Assembly (NCBI GenBank): GCA_015680685.1
Contig: MNCI01006016.1
Coordinates: 915,157-975,592, forward strand
Direction of reading: 5' to 3'
DNA: 60,436 bases
Origin: Gnetum montanum
Taxonomy: Eukaryota > Streptophyta > Gnetopsida > Gnetales > Gnetaceae
Below the pieces are notes generated by a model, which searched no databases, was not told the origin of the DNA, and worked only from the letters and a program-made list of their open reading frames with translations. Positions 22,520 to 33,742 of this stretch are shown here, one piece after another (position 1 is the first letter of the stretch; the number at the start of each line of letters is the position of its first letter). Both the position numbers and the translations under genes were made by a program.

Positions 22520-23409
22520 TGATAAAACCATTAGAGTCAACTGATGTGATATAGTATCTACGTTATCATAGCCCTACTTACATTATCGTAGATACAATGT
22601 AGTGGATCTTGGTCTTCACTATAAATACCAATCCACCATCATGTCAAACGAAGAATCTTTTGCAAACACTTAGCTAAATTCTTGCAGTTTGTTTCCATGA
22701 TTTAGACTTAGTGATATAATGAATACCCGTAGTGTGTGTTAAATAAATGTATAAAATCATTGTTCGAGTAAATTATTCTTGGGTACAATTCATGACTAGA
22801 AATAAAGATCAAGATTTTTTTCTACCATTGCAACATTCTACTTAGATCATTTTTACTTAGTTTAACTTTACCTTTCAACATATTTACTTTACTAAAGTCA
22901 TTTACTATTTCCAAGTACTTTACTTTTTCCTACATCTTTTAGTAAGGTGATATAAGTACAACTAATTTCAAGCATGAAGTATAATCATTTGGTAACCTAG
23001 TAGTGAGTTCACTTGATTCACTCAGTAGTGGATTCACTTGATAATCCTAGTGACAGTTACATGAGCCCTTGATGTGTTTGGCAAGCCAAGAACAAATACT
23101 TATTTTCATAGGCTAACATAAAATTACATTTCTATCATACTTAAATTTTATTCTTAGACTTTATCTTCACTTTCATTATTTTGGTGTTTAGAACAATTAA
23201 AGCCAAACAACATCAACCTATCAGATGTCTCATCGAGAGTTAAACTAGATAGCTTAGACTTCACTAACTCAAAGTGAGAAGACAATGATCACAAACTAAA
23301 CCTCAACTACTAATGAATTTACATTGGCCATCCACAGACTACAATCAAGTCACAAGTGAACACTCATGACTTGTATGCTGAAGTGTTGGAATACCCAACC
23401 ACTTATCCA
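22520..23409 (+). repeat. LTR G, degenerate 3' LTR of the same family
   Basis: It starts TGATAAAACC after a PPT and ends near CCACTTATCCA at 23409, so both termini have decayed. TATAAATA lies at 22620-22627. The internal text (ttggtaacctagtagtg, ccaagtacaa, gacaatgatcacaaact) parallels LTRs E, H and I. No PBS follows. Confidence 0.65.
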
Positions 23410-23739
23410 ACATCCATAGTTGAAGATTTATTATTGAACATACCAAAGGCAACATTTCTAATCTCTTCATCTATAGATCTTTTTATTCAATAGATCTATG
23501 TCAGCATAAGATAGCTTTCTATCTATACAAGAGATAATTTCAAGGACCAAAAGAAAATCATTAAGAGTTCCTACACCTAATTACTTATGGTAACAATCAA
23601 TAGCAATTTTATAGATTTCTTTGTAATTAGTTTGCAAATATCCATGCTCATCCTCCAACTACCTATATGATTTGTATTATGTTTATAGAAGCATACATAT
23701 GAAAAAATCTAAAGTTTTCATTTCCATTTTCTAGTTAAT

Positions 23740-24020
23740 TAACCTTAACTCTTTGTACCAAGTATAACATTTATTCTTTTTAGATATTAGAATACTACTT
23801 TAATAGTATTCATTCTTTTAATTGTCTTTCCTATCTTCAACCTTGCTCAAAAATGTCTACACATATATTATCAATTTAGTAAAGAAGCTTCCATTTTTTT
23901 TCTACCAATTAGAAGGTTTTCATTTTTTCCAAAAGATCATTCATTGTTCTAGGTGTTTAAGTTTATGCCATACAAGAAATTGTGTAAAAGCCTCCACTTT
24001 CTCTACCCAAATGCATACTA
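23740..24020 (+). pseudogene. LINE ORF1-type zinc-knuckle fragment
   Basis: The open stretch 23822-24025 ends with a cysteine/histidine cluster, CSRCLSLCHTRNC, after an EGFHFFQKIIH segment. This is the layout of the zinc-knuckle part of plant LINE-associated DUF4283 proteins, which bind nucleic acid. The match is by pattern only. The following 1 kb is AT-rich with no clear endonuclease or RT. Confidence 0.3.
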
Positions 24021-24029
24021 AACCCTAAA

Positions 24030-26172
24030 TTTATTCCTTATGCAACCAACAATTTTTCTAACAAAAATTTCTACATGGTTCCTTACTTGCATTATCCCAT
24101 AAAAGTATAGGCCAATGGTCTAAACCTACTTTGGCAAGTCTTCTTCGTTGATATGTTGGAAATATCTTAAGCCAATTCACATAAGCTAAATATCAGTTCA
24201 ATTTACAATAACTTCTATCGACACCTTATTTTGATTATTTCAATTCTATCAATAGTTGGTAATATTAATGTTAATAAGTCCCAACCTTCAATTGAACTCC
24301 AAGAAACTATTTGTACCTTCATCCTATCATGAGGCTTCTCTTGCTTTTTCCTTAGGAGTCATGGAGTTAAAGTCTCTTGCTCCTAGAAAAGGAAATTAAA
24401 GATTGAATAGTCTTCAAGCAAAACAAGGCCAAAAGATTAATTTATCTATTAAAAATAAATTTCTTCTTTGGAAAAGAAGAATTTCTCAATTGGAACAAGT
24501 ATCTGAAGCATTGATGTGATGCAGAAGGGTTTCGCTTAGTGCAATACAAAAAAATATTATTTTTAAAATAACCTTAATTCAAGAAAGTATGAGGATTTTT
24601 TTAATAACTCTACTATCTCTAATATTTCAAATATTCTTTCACTAGATAATGTTTCTTTACATATTAGTGACAAGGATTGCAAGATTAATGTTGAGTTTGA
24701 AAAATCAACAATGGTGACCTTTTTCCACACATCTTAATGTTAGTGTTATCAAGACATATTTTAGGCATTTTTAATAAGTCCGAAGAAAAGATTATCAAGT
24801 ATTATCTCTTTATTTAGCATTTATTTCTAATTTTATAATTTAAGAAAAGATCTCAGTATATGATATTAGTTTTATTAAAAAATTTATCTTAAATTTAATC
24901 ATTAACTTAATGTTGCACACTAGAAGCAAGATTTAATGTGAGGTTTTCATGCCAACGATCTTACCGCTAAAATAACACCTCCTTTTTGAATTATAGCTTT
25001 GACAAATTTAGTAGAGTTATTTGGGTTACTTATCAAAGTGAAACAATGAGGTGTTAGCTTAGTGATACAAGTTTTGGCATGGAAAAATCTAAGTCACATA
25101 TTTGATTCCAACTGGCAATACGTAGTTATAGATCCTAAAACAAAATCTGTAAGAAGAATTTGGAAACTAATGCATTCCAATAGATCCAATAGGAATTTAA
25201 CAAACATAAGTAAAAAATTAATTTTAGTTTTCAATTTCACATTTGATTTCCATATTTATGCCTCGTTTTTTATAATAAAGAATAAGAAAGCTATTGCAAA
25301 TCATTTTTTATTATGTTGGTCAGTATTGCATACTTGCATGCTCTAGAATTAATTGGTTAAAATTTTCTATTTTTTGAAATAAAGAATTTCAAGATTAAAC
25401 TTTCTCTAAATCTTAGCATTTTAAAAAAAAAATTTAAATGCTTTCAAATTATTAGGCATTGTTTTTTCCTTTATTGAATCCTCAAAACCTTTATGGGATT
25501 TTACAATCAAGAAGATTTAGAAAAATTTTTATAAATACAATGACAAAACACTTTCAATAATCAAAAATTTTATTATTTGTAAGCATATGATCCAAGAAAA
25601 TTGTATGTACTATTTCTCATGTTAGTTTCATAAAATTACAATGTATCATCACATTGAACAACATGTACAAAATTTCATTTAAAGTTTAGCTATTGTAGAA
25701 AGGGGTCGTAACATGTTTTCTTAAATATTTTTTCTTCTCACAAAAAGAATGATGGCTTAGACTTGATCAATTCTTATAAACAAGGTATTGCCTTATGTTC
25801 CAAGTGGGTGGTAAAGTGCTTAATTTGTATGGAACCTTAGAAGCTTCTTTTTCGTAAGTGTATTTAAATGGATAAGGCTAGAGGTAGTGATTACTAGAAA
25901 GATGTTTTTTTAAAAAAAAAATCAACTTCTTTTTATTAAAGGTATAACTATTTCAATATCTATTACCATAACATATATTTAGAAGACCTAGAGTTTTACC
26001 AATAACTTCTAGGGCTTTAATTTACAATTTCTACTTCAATGCTTGATAATTATCTCCTTGGTGACTTTTCATTAATAATGAACTATGGGCTATTAAGTAT
26101 TCATGACTTTCATGGTATTGCCTCTCTTTCAACTCTTTGCATACATAATCAATGGATTACTTAGTCTAAGTG
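24030..26172. other. AT-rich region, no gene recognised apart from a SINE head
   Basis: Stops are frequent in all frames. A Lys/Leu-rich stretch near 24400-24500 could belong to a decayed LINE. The only recognisable piece is the tRNA-like SINE head at 25048-25120. Poly-A/poly-T runs at 25424-25433 and 25911-25922 may be old retroposon tails. Confidence 0.3.
25048..25120 (+). mobile_element. tRNA-derived SINE head (degenerate)
   Basis: The order is A-box-like TTAGCTTAGTGAT, about 40 bases, then B-box-like TTTGATTCC. It resembles the heads at 53193 and 56792, which are more complete. Tail and flanking duplication were not found. Confidence 0.45.
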
Positions 26173-26180
26173 TGATGAGA

Positions 26181-26312
26181 GCAGTTACTCTAGCAGTTAT
26201 TCTAATTATTAGAGTGGTTACTCTAGCAGTTATTCTAATTATTAGAGTGATTACTCTAGTGGTTACTTTAGCAGTTATTCTAATTATTAAAGTGGTTACT
26301 CTAATTATTAGA
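26181..26312 (+). repeat. 33-base tandem repeat in U3 of LTR A
   Basis: About four copies of a unit containing ggttactctagcag and ttctaattattaga. The same array is at 42907-43052 in the 3' LTR. Because the period is a multiple of three it creates spurious open frames on both strands. Confidence 0.8.
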
Positions 26313-26329
26313 CTAGTTTCTCCCAAGTC

Positions 26330-26337
26330 TATAAATA
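26330..26337 (+). promoter_or_regulatory. TATA box of element A, 5' LTR
   Basis: TATAAATA directly after the U3 tandem array. The equivalent in the 3' LTR is at 43068-43075. Confidence 0.65.
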
Positions 26338-27089
26338 CAGTGCCCAGGCGCACAATTGGAAAGAAGTCTTTTAGCAGTCAAGTATCGAAACTCTTGTAGT
26401 TTGTTTGAAAGTTAGAGTATTTTCCAAGTACCCACAATAGGAGGTCTAAGTGTGGATAGATCTCTATTCAAGCATTGTGTACGTGAGCACACCTTGTGTA
26501 TGGCAATAAAGACGAGCTCTTTGATTCATCCTTGCAGCACTTGAGATTTTTTTTCTTACGCATTTCTTTTATTTTATTTTCTTATGCATTTATTTTATTT
26601 TATGCACTTTACATTTTTGTTATTAGCACAACAATTCATTTTGATCAATTAAGCAAATCGTTAAATTACACAAGCATGATGACTTCGACCATGTGTGTAA
26701 TGCTTGGTAACCTAGTAACGATTAGCGTTTGGTAATCTAGTAGTGTTGTATTGGTTAAGAATGTGTACGGTAAGTGGCAACGGATGCTAGTGTTAGGATT
26801 AGTTAGAACTTAGTTGATAAGTAGTTAAGTTAAATTAGTCACTTAGTTACCTCTCTCCTTCCCTACTAGCGCAGGACATAAAAACATAAAAACTATAAAC
26901 ATCATATGCCTCAAGCTTACTTAACCATACAATCGTGACATACAAGTAAGCTTGGGAAGAAAACAATCAACCAACCTGTCCTTATTCGACAAGGGCGCAT
27001 AAGCACTTAGTCCTTGGAATTCAACTGGATCATGCATGAAATGCTCATATGCGTATGGTTGAGTGTAGGGGTACCTCGCCGCTCATCAT

Positions 27090-27107
27090 TGGCGCTGTTG
27101 TCAGGGA
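27090..27107 (+). promoter_or_regulatory. Primer-binding site of element A
   Basis: TGGCGCTGTTGTCAGGGA, one base after the LTR. It resembles the complement of the tRNA-Asp 3' end with a few mismatches. Confidence 0.7.
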
Positions 27108-27224
27108 CTTAGTTGTTTGTGTGCTAATTAGAACATAGGAAATCATTCACATCATTGGAATGAACCCTTAGGGTTGATTGAGAAAATAATAAACAAGAAT
27201 ACATTGCACATTGAACAGAAAAGT

Positions 27225-29150
27225 ATGTCTCCTTCTTCGTATGAAAGCGCCTCACCGCCTAGGTTTGAAACAGGAAACAATCAACGGCATAATACACATG
27301 ACATTGATCCCCAAGTCCCTCAATAAGTTCAAGTTATATATATTCATCCCAATGAGTATATACCAAACTTTACCTTTATCCTTCATCAAGATGAACAACT
27401 ACATTGGCGAGACCTAAAGGGTAACATAGTGTTACCTCCCGATCGTTCAGTCCCAAGCATGCTTCTTCATGCTCTCACACGAATTGGCATGTCACACTTA
27501 CATGCAAAATACGTTGTGCAAGACCATGAATCGAGAGAATACCGTCCCACAAAGGCACAACGTCAAAGGGAATTACAACAAGAGAGACATCATAAGTCTT
27601 TGAAGGGTAAGTGGTCCCAGGATGCCCCACATGTCTTAAGCGAAAATGAGGCTAGTGAACCTACCTCAGGTAGTCACCCACACAACAATGTTCCTCCCCT
27701 TGACTTTGGCCAAGGGATTGTGTATCAAGACCTTCGTTCCACTATTCATAACCCAAGTTTTGATACCCACGGGCACAAAGGGTCTAGAAAAGGGACACGA
27801 ACTCATGATAAAGGTGGACATTCTGATCACAATTGCGATCAAGGCCATGACCGCTGAAGAGAAGGTAGCAGACACCATCATGGTGATAGTTCTCCTTCTT
27901 CTTCACCTTCATCATCTCCTTCATCCTCTCTTTTAGTATCTGGATGTAGTCATAAAGAAAAATACCATGGGGATAAAGGTAGGTAAAGTGGAATTCATAA
28001 ACAAAACAACCAGGAAAGGGGACAAGGGCACTCTAGAGTGTCACAACATAGAAGAAGGGAGAGTAGGGAATAACGTAGGCATCATAGACACCATAGATGA
28101 GATGATCACAATGAACCCCTACTTGCTACTCGAAGTATGTTAGACATAACTGAGGCTATTAGAATTCCAACAAGGAACCCAAAAGATAGTAGGATCAAGA
28201 GATTAGATATGAACAACATCCCACGATTTGAAGGGGGATCCTCAGAATCATTTACAAGCATTCCATGATATGTGTGCCTTACAGAACATAGAGAATGAAT
28301 GGAAAAAACTTAAGTTGTTCCCACAAAGATTAGTTAAAGAAGTGAAAAGTTGGTATCGATCTTTAGAGCTAGAATCCATTTATAGGTGGAGTACTATGTT
28401 AGAATTATTTAATGACAAGTACTAAATGTAATCCCAAGTGTCTAACTTGCGAAAGAAAATCCAAGGCTAGAAACAAGGAGGACATGAATCCTTGGATGCT
28501 ACCATGGGCTGATACTATGCACTGTTACATTGTTTTCTTAGCCATGGTTATTCGCAAAGGGATTAAATGCACCATCTCGTGGATGGGCTTAGGAATAAAA
28601 TGAGAAGAACCCTTGGGACTTCTGCCCAAGGGAGACTATCTGAGCTTAGGTCCCATCATATTCAAAGACTATTGTAGCAAGTTGCTAAGGAAGAAGGTGA
28701 GCTACAGAAGAGAGAAAGTGTAGAAGAGTATAACTGAGATCCTTCCCTTTGGAAGAGGGGAGTAAGATTTTGTGAGGATGAAGAAGAGTCACCACTCGAA
28801 GAGATGGTGAATAGGAAAACTTTGCCTATCCAAAAGATGACATCAAAAGTTTCGACAAAGGTAGACCAAAAGTGGGATTCCCTGGATAATAGATTTCAAG
28901 CTGTTCTTAAAATAGTAGAGGAGTCTAGAGAGCAAGGTAGCGATCGTGAAAAAAGAAAAAAGAGAGAAGCTGAACATGCACGTTGCAAGGGTAAGGGCAA
29001 AGTTGCCATCATTGAAGAGGTTGTGGATTCAGAAATAGACAATGATAGTGGATGCAAGATATGTCAATATGATCATCCTAAGGGATGTTGCCCTGTAATC
29101 TCACATCTGCAGAAGTCTGGGGTGTATGCACTCAACCCATGATTGAACAA
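27225..29150 (+). pseudogene. Element A gag (broken)
   Basis: The start is placed at the ATG of MSPSSYES, which aligns with MSSSHK in B and MSSSHM in H. N-terminal motifs are IHPNEYIPNFTF and NIVLPPDR (27345-27450). The central capsid-like domain includes HLQAFHDMCALQNIENEWKK and SWYRSLE (28240-28380). A C-terminal charged part (open at 28804-29142) ends with CKICQYDHPKGCCPV, a possible zinc knuckle, and SGVYALNP. Stops and shifts occur near 27860 and 28425 and elsewhere. Gag would assemble the particle around the RNA. Confidence 0.75.
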
Positions 29151-29770
29151 ATGGCAAACACCCCAAATTTTTCCTTACCCTCAAGCTAACGCAAGACAGT
29201 TCCACCAACCCTTAACATATTGTCCCAGTGGAACTTCACCACAACCGATTGAGCAATATCAACAATGGCATTGCCCACAATCATGAGGAATGCCACCACC
29301 AAGGCAACAGTATCCTTACTAACAATCTGACCCGTATGGATATTACGTGCAGCAACCAATCTCCCCACGTGACTCTACTAGTCACGTCACTCCTCAACCT
29401 CACTACCAAGCCCATGAGTATTATGGTACTCTCTCTTCTAGAGGTGATATTTTGCAAGCATATCATCCTTCTCATCCAGCCACATCTCTTCCACCAATGG
29501 CTCCAGTACCACCTACTCTAGCTATGCAAGGTGAAATCCCTACCCAGCCGTAGCAACGTAACGCCACGAGGGCTATTAACTCTCAACCTACTATTGGTTA
29601 CAACAACCACATGAAGAAAATACCTTTCTTTAGAACCAACAATTCAACCAAGCCCTTGCAATCATAAGCAGCTAATTCCTTAGATACCTTAGTATCAATC
29701 AAAACTTCGGAGCCCCCTTCAACCCAATCACTGCACTTAATGTACACGATCATGCTAACACATGCCGTCA
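29150..29770 (+). pseudogene. Element A gag-protease linker
   Basis: Pro/Gln/His-rich low-complexity translation with stops (for example PSHPATSLPPMAPVPPT near 29470-29520). It corresponds to 35700-36230 in B. No domain is recognised. Confidence 0.45.
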
Positions 29771-30190
29771 CTAATTAGATCAAAGCTAGCCACATTTCCA
29801 GGAAATTCTCTAATCTTGGGAGTCCTCTGATATACTTAAAAATCGCTGGAAATATGCCTTGCAAGGCTCTTTTGGATTTAGCTTCTAGTGTCAACTTGAT
29901 TTTTCAAGAAATGTACAAGGCCTAGAACCTGCCTCCATTGAAAAAGAGCAACATTTGTCTAGAGTTAGCCTACCAGTCCATCACTGTTCCATTGGGACTG
30001 GTGGAAGACATTGTTATTACTATTTGTGATGAGTCATACCCATCTCACTTCCTAGTGATTTAGGTAAACAATGGTAAGGGGGACTTCCCAATCATAATGG
30101 GAAGAGCATGGCTAAGCACCATCAACGCATGCCTAGGAATCTACGATCTTTCCCTAGAAATATCAAAGGAAAATACATTCGAAAAGATTG
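29770..30190 (+). pseudogene. Element A aspartic protease (broken, catalytic motif lost)
   Basis: The translation has KALLDLASSVNL where an active retropepsin has D-S/T-G, so the catalytic triad reads DLA. Downstream PLKKSNICLEL, QSITVPLGLVEDIV and FPIIMGRAWL are conserved with B and C. Several stops (for example near 29922 and 30062) interrupt it. Confidence 0.7.
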
Positions 30191-30559
30191 AGAAGAAAAA
30201 AGTTTCATGCATCGCATACAGTGACACAGGGTGTAATTGCATGCAGAGGTCATGGTTTGTGCAAATTTTAGCATTGCTTACATGCAATCAATGTGCATAA
30301 GTGATTAACATACAAAGATGCTTGTATGCAGCAGCCACACGACAAGAAGACACCTAGTGGCTGACAGTTGATCAAGAAAGTAGTTCACTCATATGCATGG
30401 AACCAACTGAGGATTTGACTTATGCTTACACTGATAGCATAAACGCATTAGAGCAAGTCCACCGCTAACTTCCAAGTCTTAACCTTGAAAACATCAACTA
30501 GGAGAAGTTGGAAATCCCTGAGAAATTTAAGTAGGAGCCCCTCAAGCTGAAACCATTTC

Positions 30560-32200
30560 CCACCGATATGGAATACACGTTCCTTAAAAATAGAAAATTG
30601 GTAATTATCAATGCTAATCTTGCTCCTCAACAGAAAGAAGAATTGCTGAAGGTAATAAATAAATGGTCGAAAGCCTTCGCTTGGTCATATCCTGAATTAA
30701 CTGGAATAGATCCTAAGATATGCCAACATAGAATTTACATTAACCCCTCCATGAAGCCTCGAAGACAACTGCAGAGACGATTGAACCCTAAGCTGAAGCA
30801 AGTAGTTAAGAAAAAAATTGAACAGCTTCTCAAGGCTCAGTTCATATACCCCATTGCTGATAGCGAATGGGTTAGCTCCTTAGTTCTTGTGCCTAAAAAG
30901 AAAGGCAAATGGAGGATGTGCATAGATTTTAGGCTACTAAATATGGCAACATTCAAAGATCACTTTCCATTGCCATTTTTCGACCAAGTCTTAGACACCA
31001 TCACAAGGCATCGCTATTATAATTTTCTAGATGGATATAGCGAATATAACCAAATACAAATAACCCCAGAAGACCAAGCTAAGACTACGTTCACTAGTCC
31101 TTGGGGAACGTTCGCATACAAACAGATGTTTTTTGGCTTGTGCAATGCCCCTGCAACATTTCAATGACTAGTTCTAAGCATATTCCAAGAGCATATAGGG
31201 AATGGTGTGGAGGTCTTTATGGACGACTTCTTCACTTACGGAGCAAACATTGATCAAGCCTTGGATAACTTGGAGCAAGTGTTAAAAAAGATGTGTAGAA
31301 ACTAATTTGAGGCTCAACTGGCAGAAAAGCCATTTGATGGTCCAAGAAGACGTAGTACTAGGGCACAAAATATAATGCATAAGGATAGAGGTAGACCCCG
31401 AGAAAATCAAAATTATCCAAGGAATTAGCTATCAACCAGAAACTATCAAAGATATTCAGTCATTCCTTGGACATACTGGCTACTATAGGAGATTTATTGA
31501 GAACTTTTCAAAGGTTGCCAAATCATTGGTGGAATTAACAAAAAAGGACATACCTTTCGAGTGGACCAGGGAATGTGAATTAGCTTTCCAAACTCTAAAA
31601 CAGAAGCTAGTAAAAACACCAATTCTACAAGCTCTTAATTGGTCCAAACCATTCCATATCATGACTGACGCATCCAACTATGCTTTAGGAGCCATACTTA
31701 CATAGTTAGGTGACCAAAAGCATCCTTATTACATACACTATGCAAGTAGAAGTATCACTAGTGCACAACTTAACTACACTACCACAAAGAAAGAATTAAT
31801 GGGTGTAGTGTTTGCACTAGAAAATTTTAGGCACTATGTATTGGGATATAAAGTATATATACATATAGATCATAATGCAATCTTGTTCCTCATGAATAAG
31901 CCAATGGTAAGCCCTTGTATCATACGATGGCATGTAATCTTACAAGAGTTTGATTTAACGATGATCGATTGCAAGGGCACCGAGAATGTAGTTGCTATTC
32001 ATTTATCTCGGTTGCGATGGGACAAAAAAGAGGATGAGTATCCAATTTCTGATCATTTCCCTGATGAATTCCTCTTTGCTGGTGTAGTGAATAATACATC
32101 ACCCACGAAGACAAACTGCTATAGCAAAATTCTTACCTTATCGCCTCACCCAACAAACACCACAAGAGTTAAACCTTAAGAAGAAACAACAATTTCTTCA
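30560..32200 (+). pseudogene. Element A reverse transcriptase and RNase H (broken)
   Basis: The open stretch 30568-31164 covers the RT fingers and palm: SEWVSSLVLVPKKKGKWRMC, PLPFFDQVLDT, FLDGYSEYNQ and FGLCNAPATFQ. A stop follows at once. The catalytic VFMDDF box lies at 31210-31230. A frameshift near 31290 leads to FLGHTGYYRRFIENFSKVAK and then RNase H, with MTDASNYALGA (31660) and the 31799-32176 stretch. That stretch contains MGVVFALENFRHYVLG and NVVAIHLSRLRW, where the usual D of the D-H-L-S-R motif is I. The motif set is Athila-like. Confidence 0.8.
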
Positions 32201-32214
32201 CCGAGCCAAGTACT

Positions 32215-32588
32215 TGATGGAGATTAATGGGTAACTTTACAAAGTGTGTCCTGATGGCTTGGTTTGATGGTGTGTTCCCGATATAGATCAACTACGAGTT
32301 CTCTAAGATGCTCATGGGGGTCCTTGTGGGGGTCATTACGCTAGGAGACAAATGGCCATCAAGATCTCGCTTGTAGGATATTATTTACCTACATTATTTC
32401 AAGATTCCCATCATTTCGTCCAATCTTGTAAGCGTTGTCAACGTGATGGGGGAATGACTTCTAAAATAGAGGGTTCGCAACAATGGATTCAACCATTAGA
32501 ACCCTTCAACATTTGGGGAATTGATTTTATGGGGCTAATATCACTAATGTCCAATGGAAAAGCTTATATTATTTTTGTTGTTGATTAC
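32215..32588 (+). pseudogene. Element A integrase, N-terminal part
   Basis: Zinc-binding HHCC region: DAHGGPCGGHY (about 32310-32340), then FVQSCKRCQRDGG. The core opens with WGIDFMG (32515-32535), which carries the first catalytic Asp, and ends at VVDY. It is cut within the ATTAC duplication (32584-32588) created by element B. The reading continues at 40304. Confidence 0.75.
32584..32588 (+). repeat. Target-site duplication of element B, left copy (ATTAC)
   Basis: ATTAC precedes the B LTR (TGATGAG at 32589) and recurs at 40304-40308 after the other LTR. Confidence 0.9.
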
Positions 32589-33601
32589 TGATGAGACGCG
32601 ATATCGCATGGGCCGCGATATCACATACGCGATATCATGATGCACCATCATATCTATAAATAAGAGGCGGCTCTCCCTTGTTTCATCATCCTAGGCTAGA
32701 AATAGGGAAACTATGGCAGATTGATCACTCCAGAGATAGAATATTTTCCATGTGCCCACAGTAGGAGTCCTAAAGTAAACGAATCTTTATTCAAGCAGCA
32801 TTGTACCTGAACACAAGTTGTGTACAGCAATAAAGACGAACTTCCTGGATAAACCTTGCAGTGCATGGAATAGGATTTTATTTAATGTTATTTATTGCTT
32901 TCTCTCTCAACCCTTATCTCCTAGTAATGCGGAATGATTACGACTTAATTACTATCATTTAAGGATGTGTACAAATAAACAAGGAACGGATGCTCATCGC
33001 AATGCGGAATGAGTATGACTTGATTATGAGCATCTCAATGTGACTACTTGGTAACCCAGTGGTGTACTTAGGATCTGCACTTGGTAATCCCAGTGGTAGT
33101 TGTGCACCAAGATGTGTACGGATAATCAAGGAACGGATTCTCATCGCACTTAGGCTAGATTAGCTTTCTCAACCCTTTCCTCCTAGTCAAGTGCCTCAGT
33201 ATGATCACTTCGAGCACATGCATTACGCGTGGTGATCCCAGCAACGATTAGCGTTTGGTAGCCACGGTTGCATCGATTCAAGGTATGTATGGTAAGTGGG
33301 AACGGATGCTGACGCTAGGTAATTTAGACTTAGTTCATTAGTTAGAATTAGTAATTAGTTTCTCAGCCCTTCACCTCAATAGCATAGGATACATAAAACA
33401 TAAAAGACCATAAAAATCATATACCTTGGACTTACTTAACCATACACCGTGAAAACTACAAGTAAGTCTCGGAAGACAACGAATAATTAACCCTAACTGT
33501 TCCATGGGACGTGTAGGCACTTAGTCTGCGGAGTTCGACTGGATCGTACATGCTACACTCGTTTCGTATGGTTGAGCATAGGGGTAACTCGCCACTCATC
33601 A
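32589..33601 (+). repeat. 5' LTR of element B
   Basis: 1013 bases, TGATGAGACGCG to CCACTCATCA. U3 has several palindromic gcgatatc units. TATAAATA is at 32655-32662. The middle holds a tandem duplication of about 70 bases (from about 32925) that the 3' LTR shares. Confidence 0.9.
32655..32662 (+). promoter_or_regulatory. TATA box of element B, 5' LTR
   Basis: TATAAATA; same position in the 3' LTR at 39357-39364. Confidence 0.65.
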
Positions 33602-33602
33602 T

Positions 33603-33620
33603 TGGCGCCGTTGCTGGGGA
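33603..33620 (+). promoter_or_regulatory. Primer-binding site of element B
   Basis: TGGCGCCGTTGCTGGGGA, the best preserved PBS in the window. It has one mismatch to the complement of the plant tRNA-Asp 3' end including CCA. Confidence 0.85.
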
Positions 33621-33742
33621 CTAAGTGTTTGTGCGCTAAATAGAACATAAAGGATATCACTCACATCGTTGGGAGCCTAAACGAAACTTCAGGTTAATTA
33701 AAGAAAAATTTATATAACGGTAAAATTAGCACACCAATAACA

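Larger units (their letters stand above)
26173..27088 (+). repeat. 5' LTR of element A
   Basis: 916 bases, TGATGAGAGC to CGCTCATCA, followed by a PBS. It matches 42899-43581. U3 holds a 33-base tandem repeat (26181-26312). TATAAATA lies at 26330-26337. Confidence 0.85.

Noticed and set aside
26181-26312. CRISPR-like array
   Set aside because: Units are head-to-tail without unique spacers and lie in an LTR of a plant element; CRISPR is not expected here.
26103-26399. 98-residue plus-strand frame rich in Val/Ile/Leu and its minus-strand partner (same at 42898-43137)
   Set aside because: They are translations of the 33-base U3 repeat; the period is a multiple of three, so frames stay open by construction.
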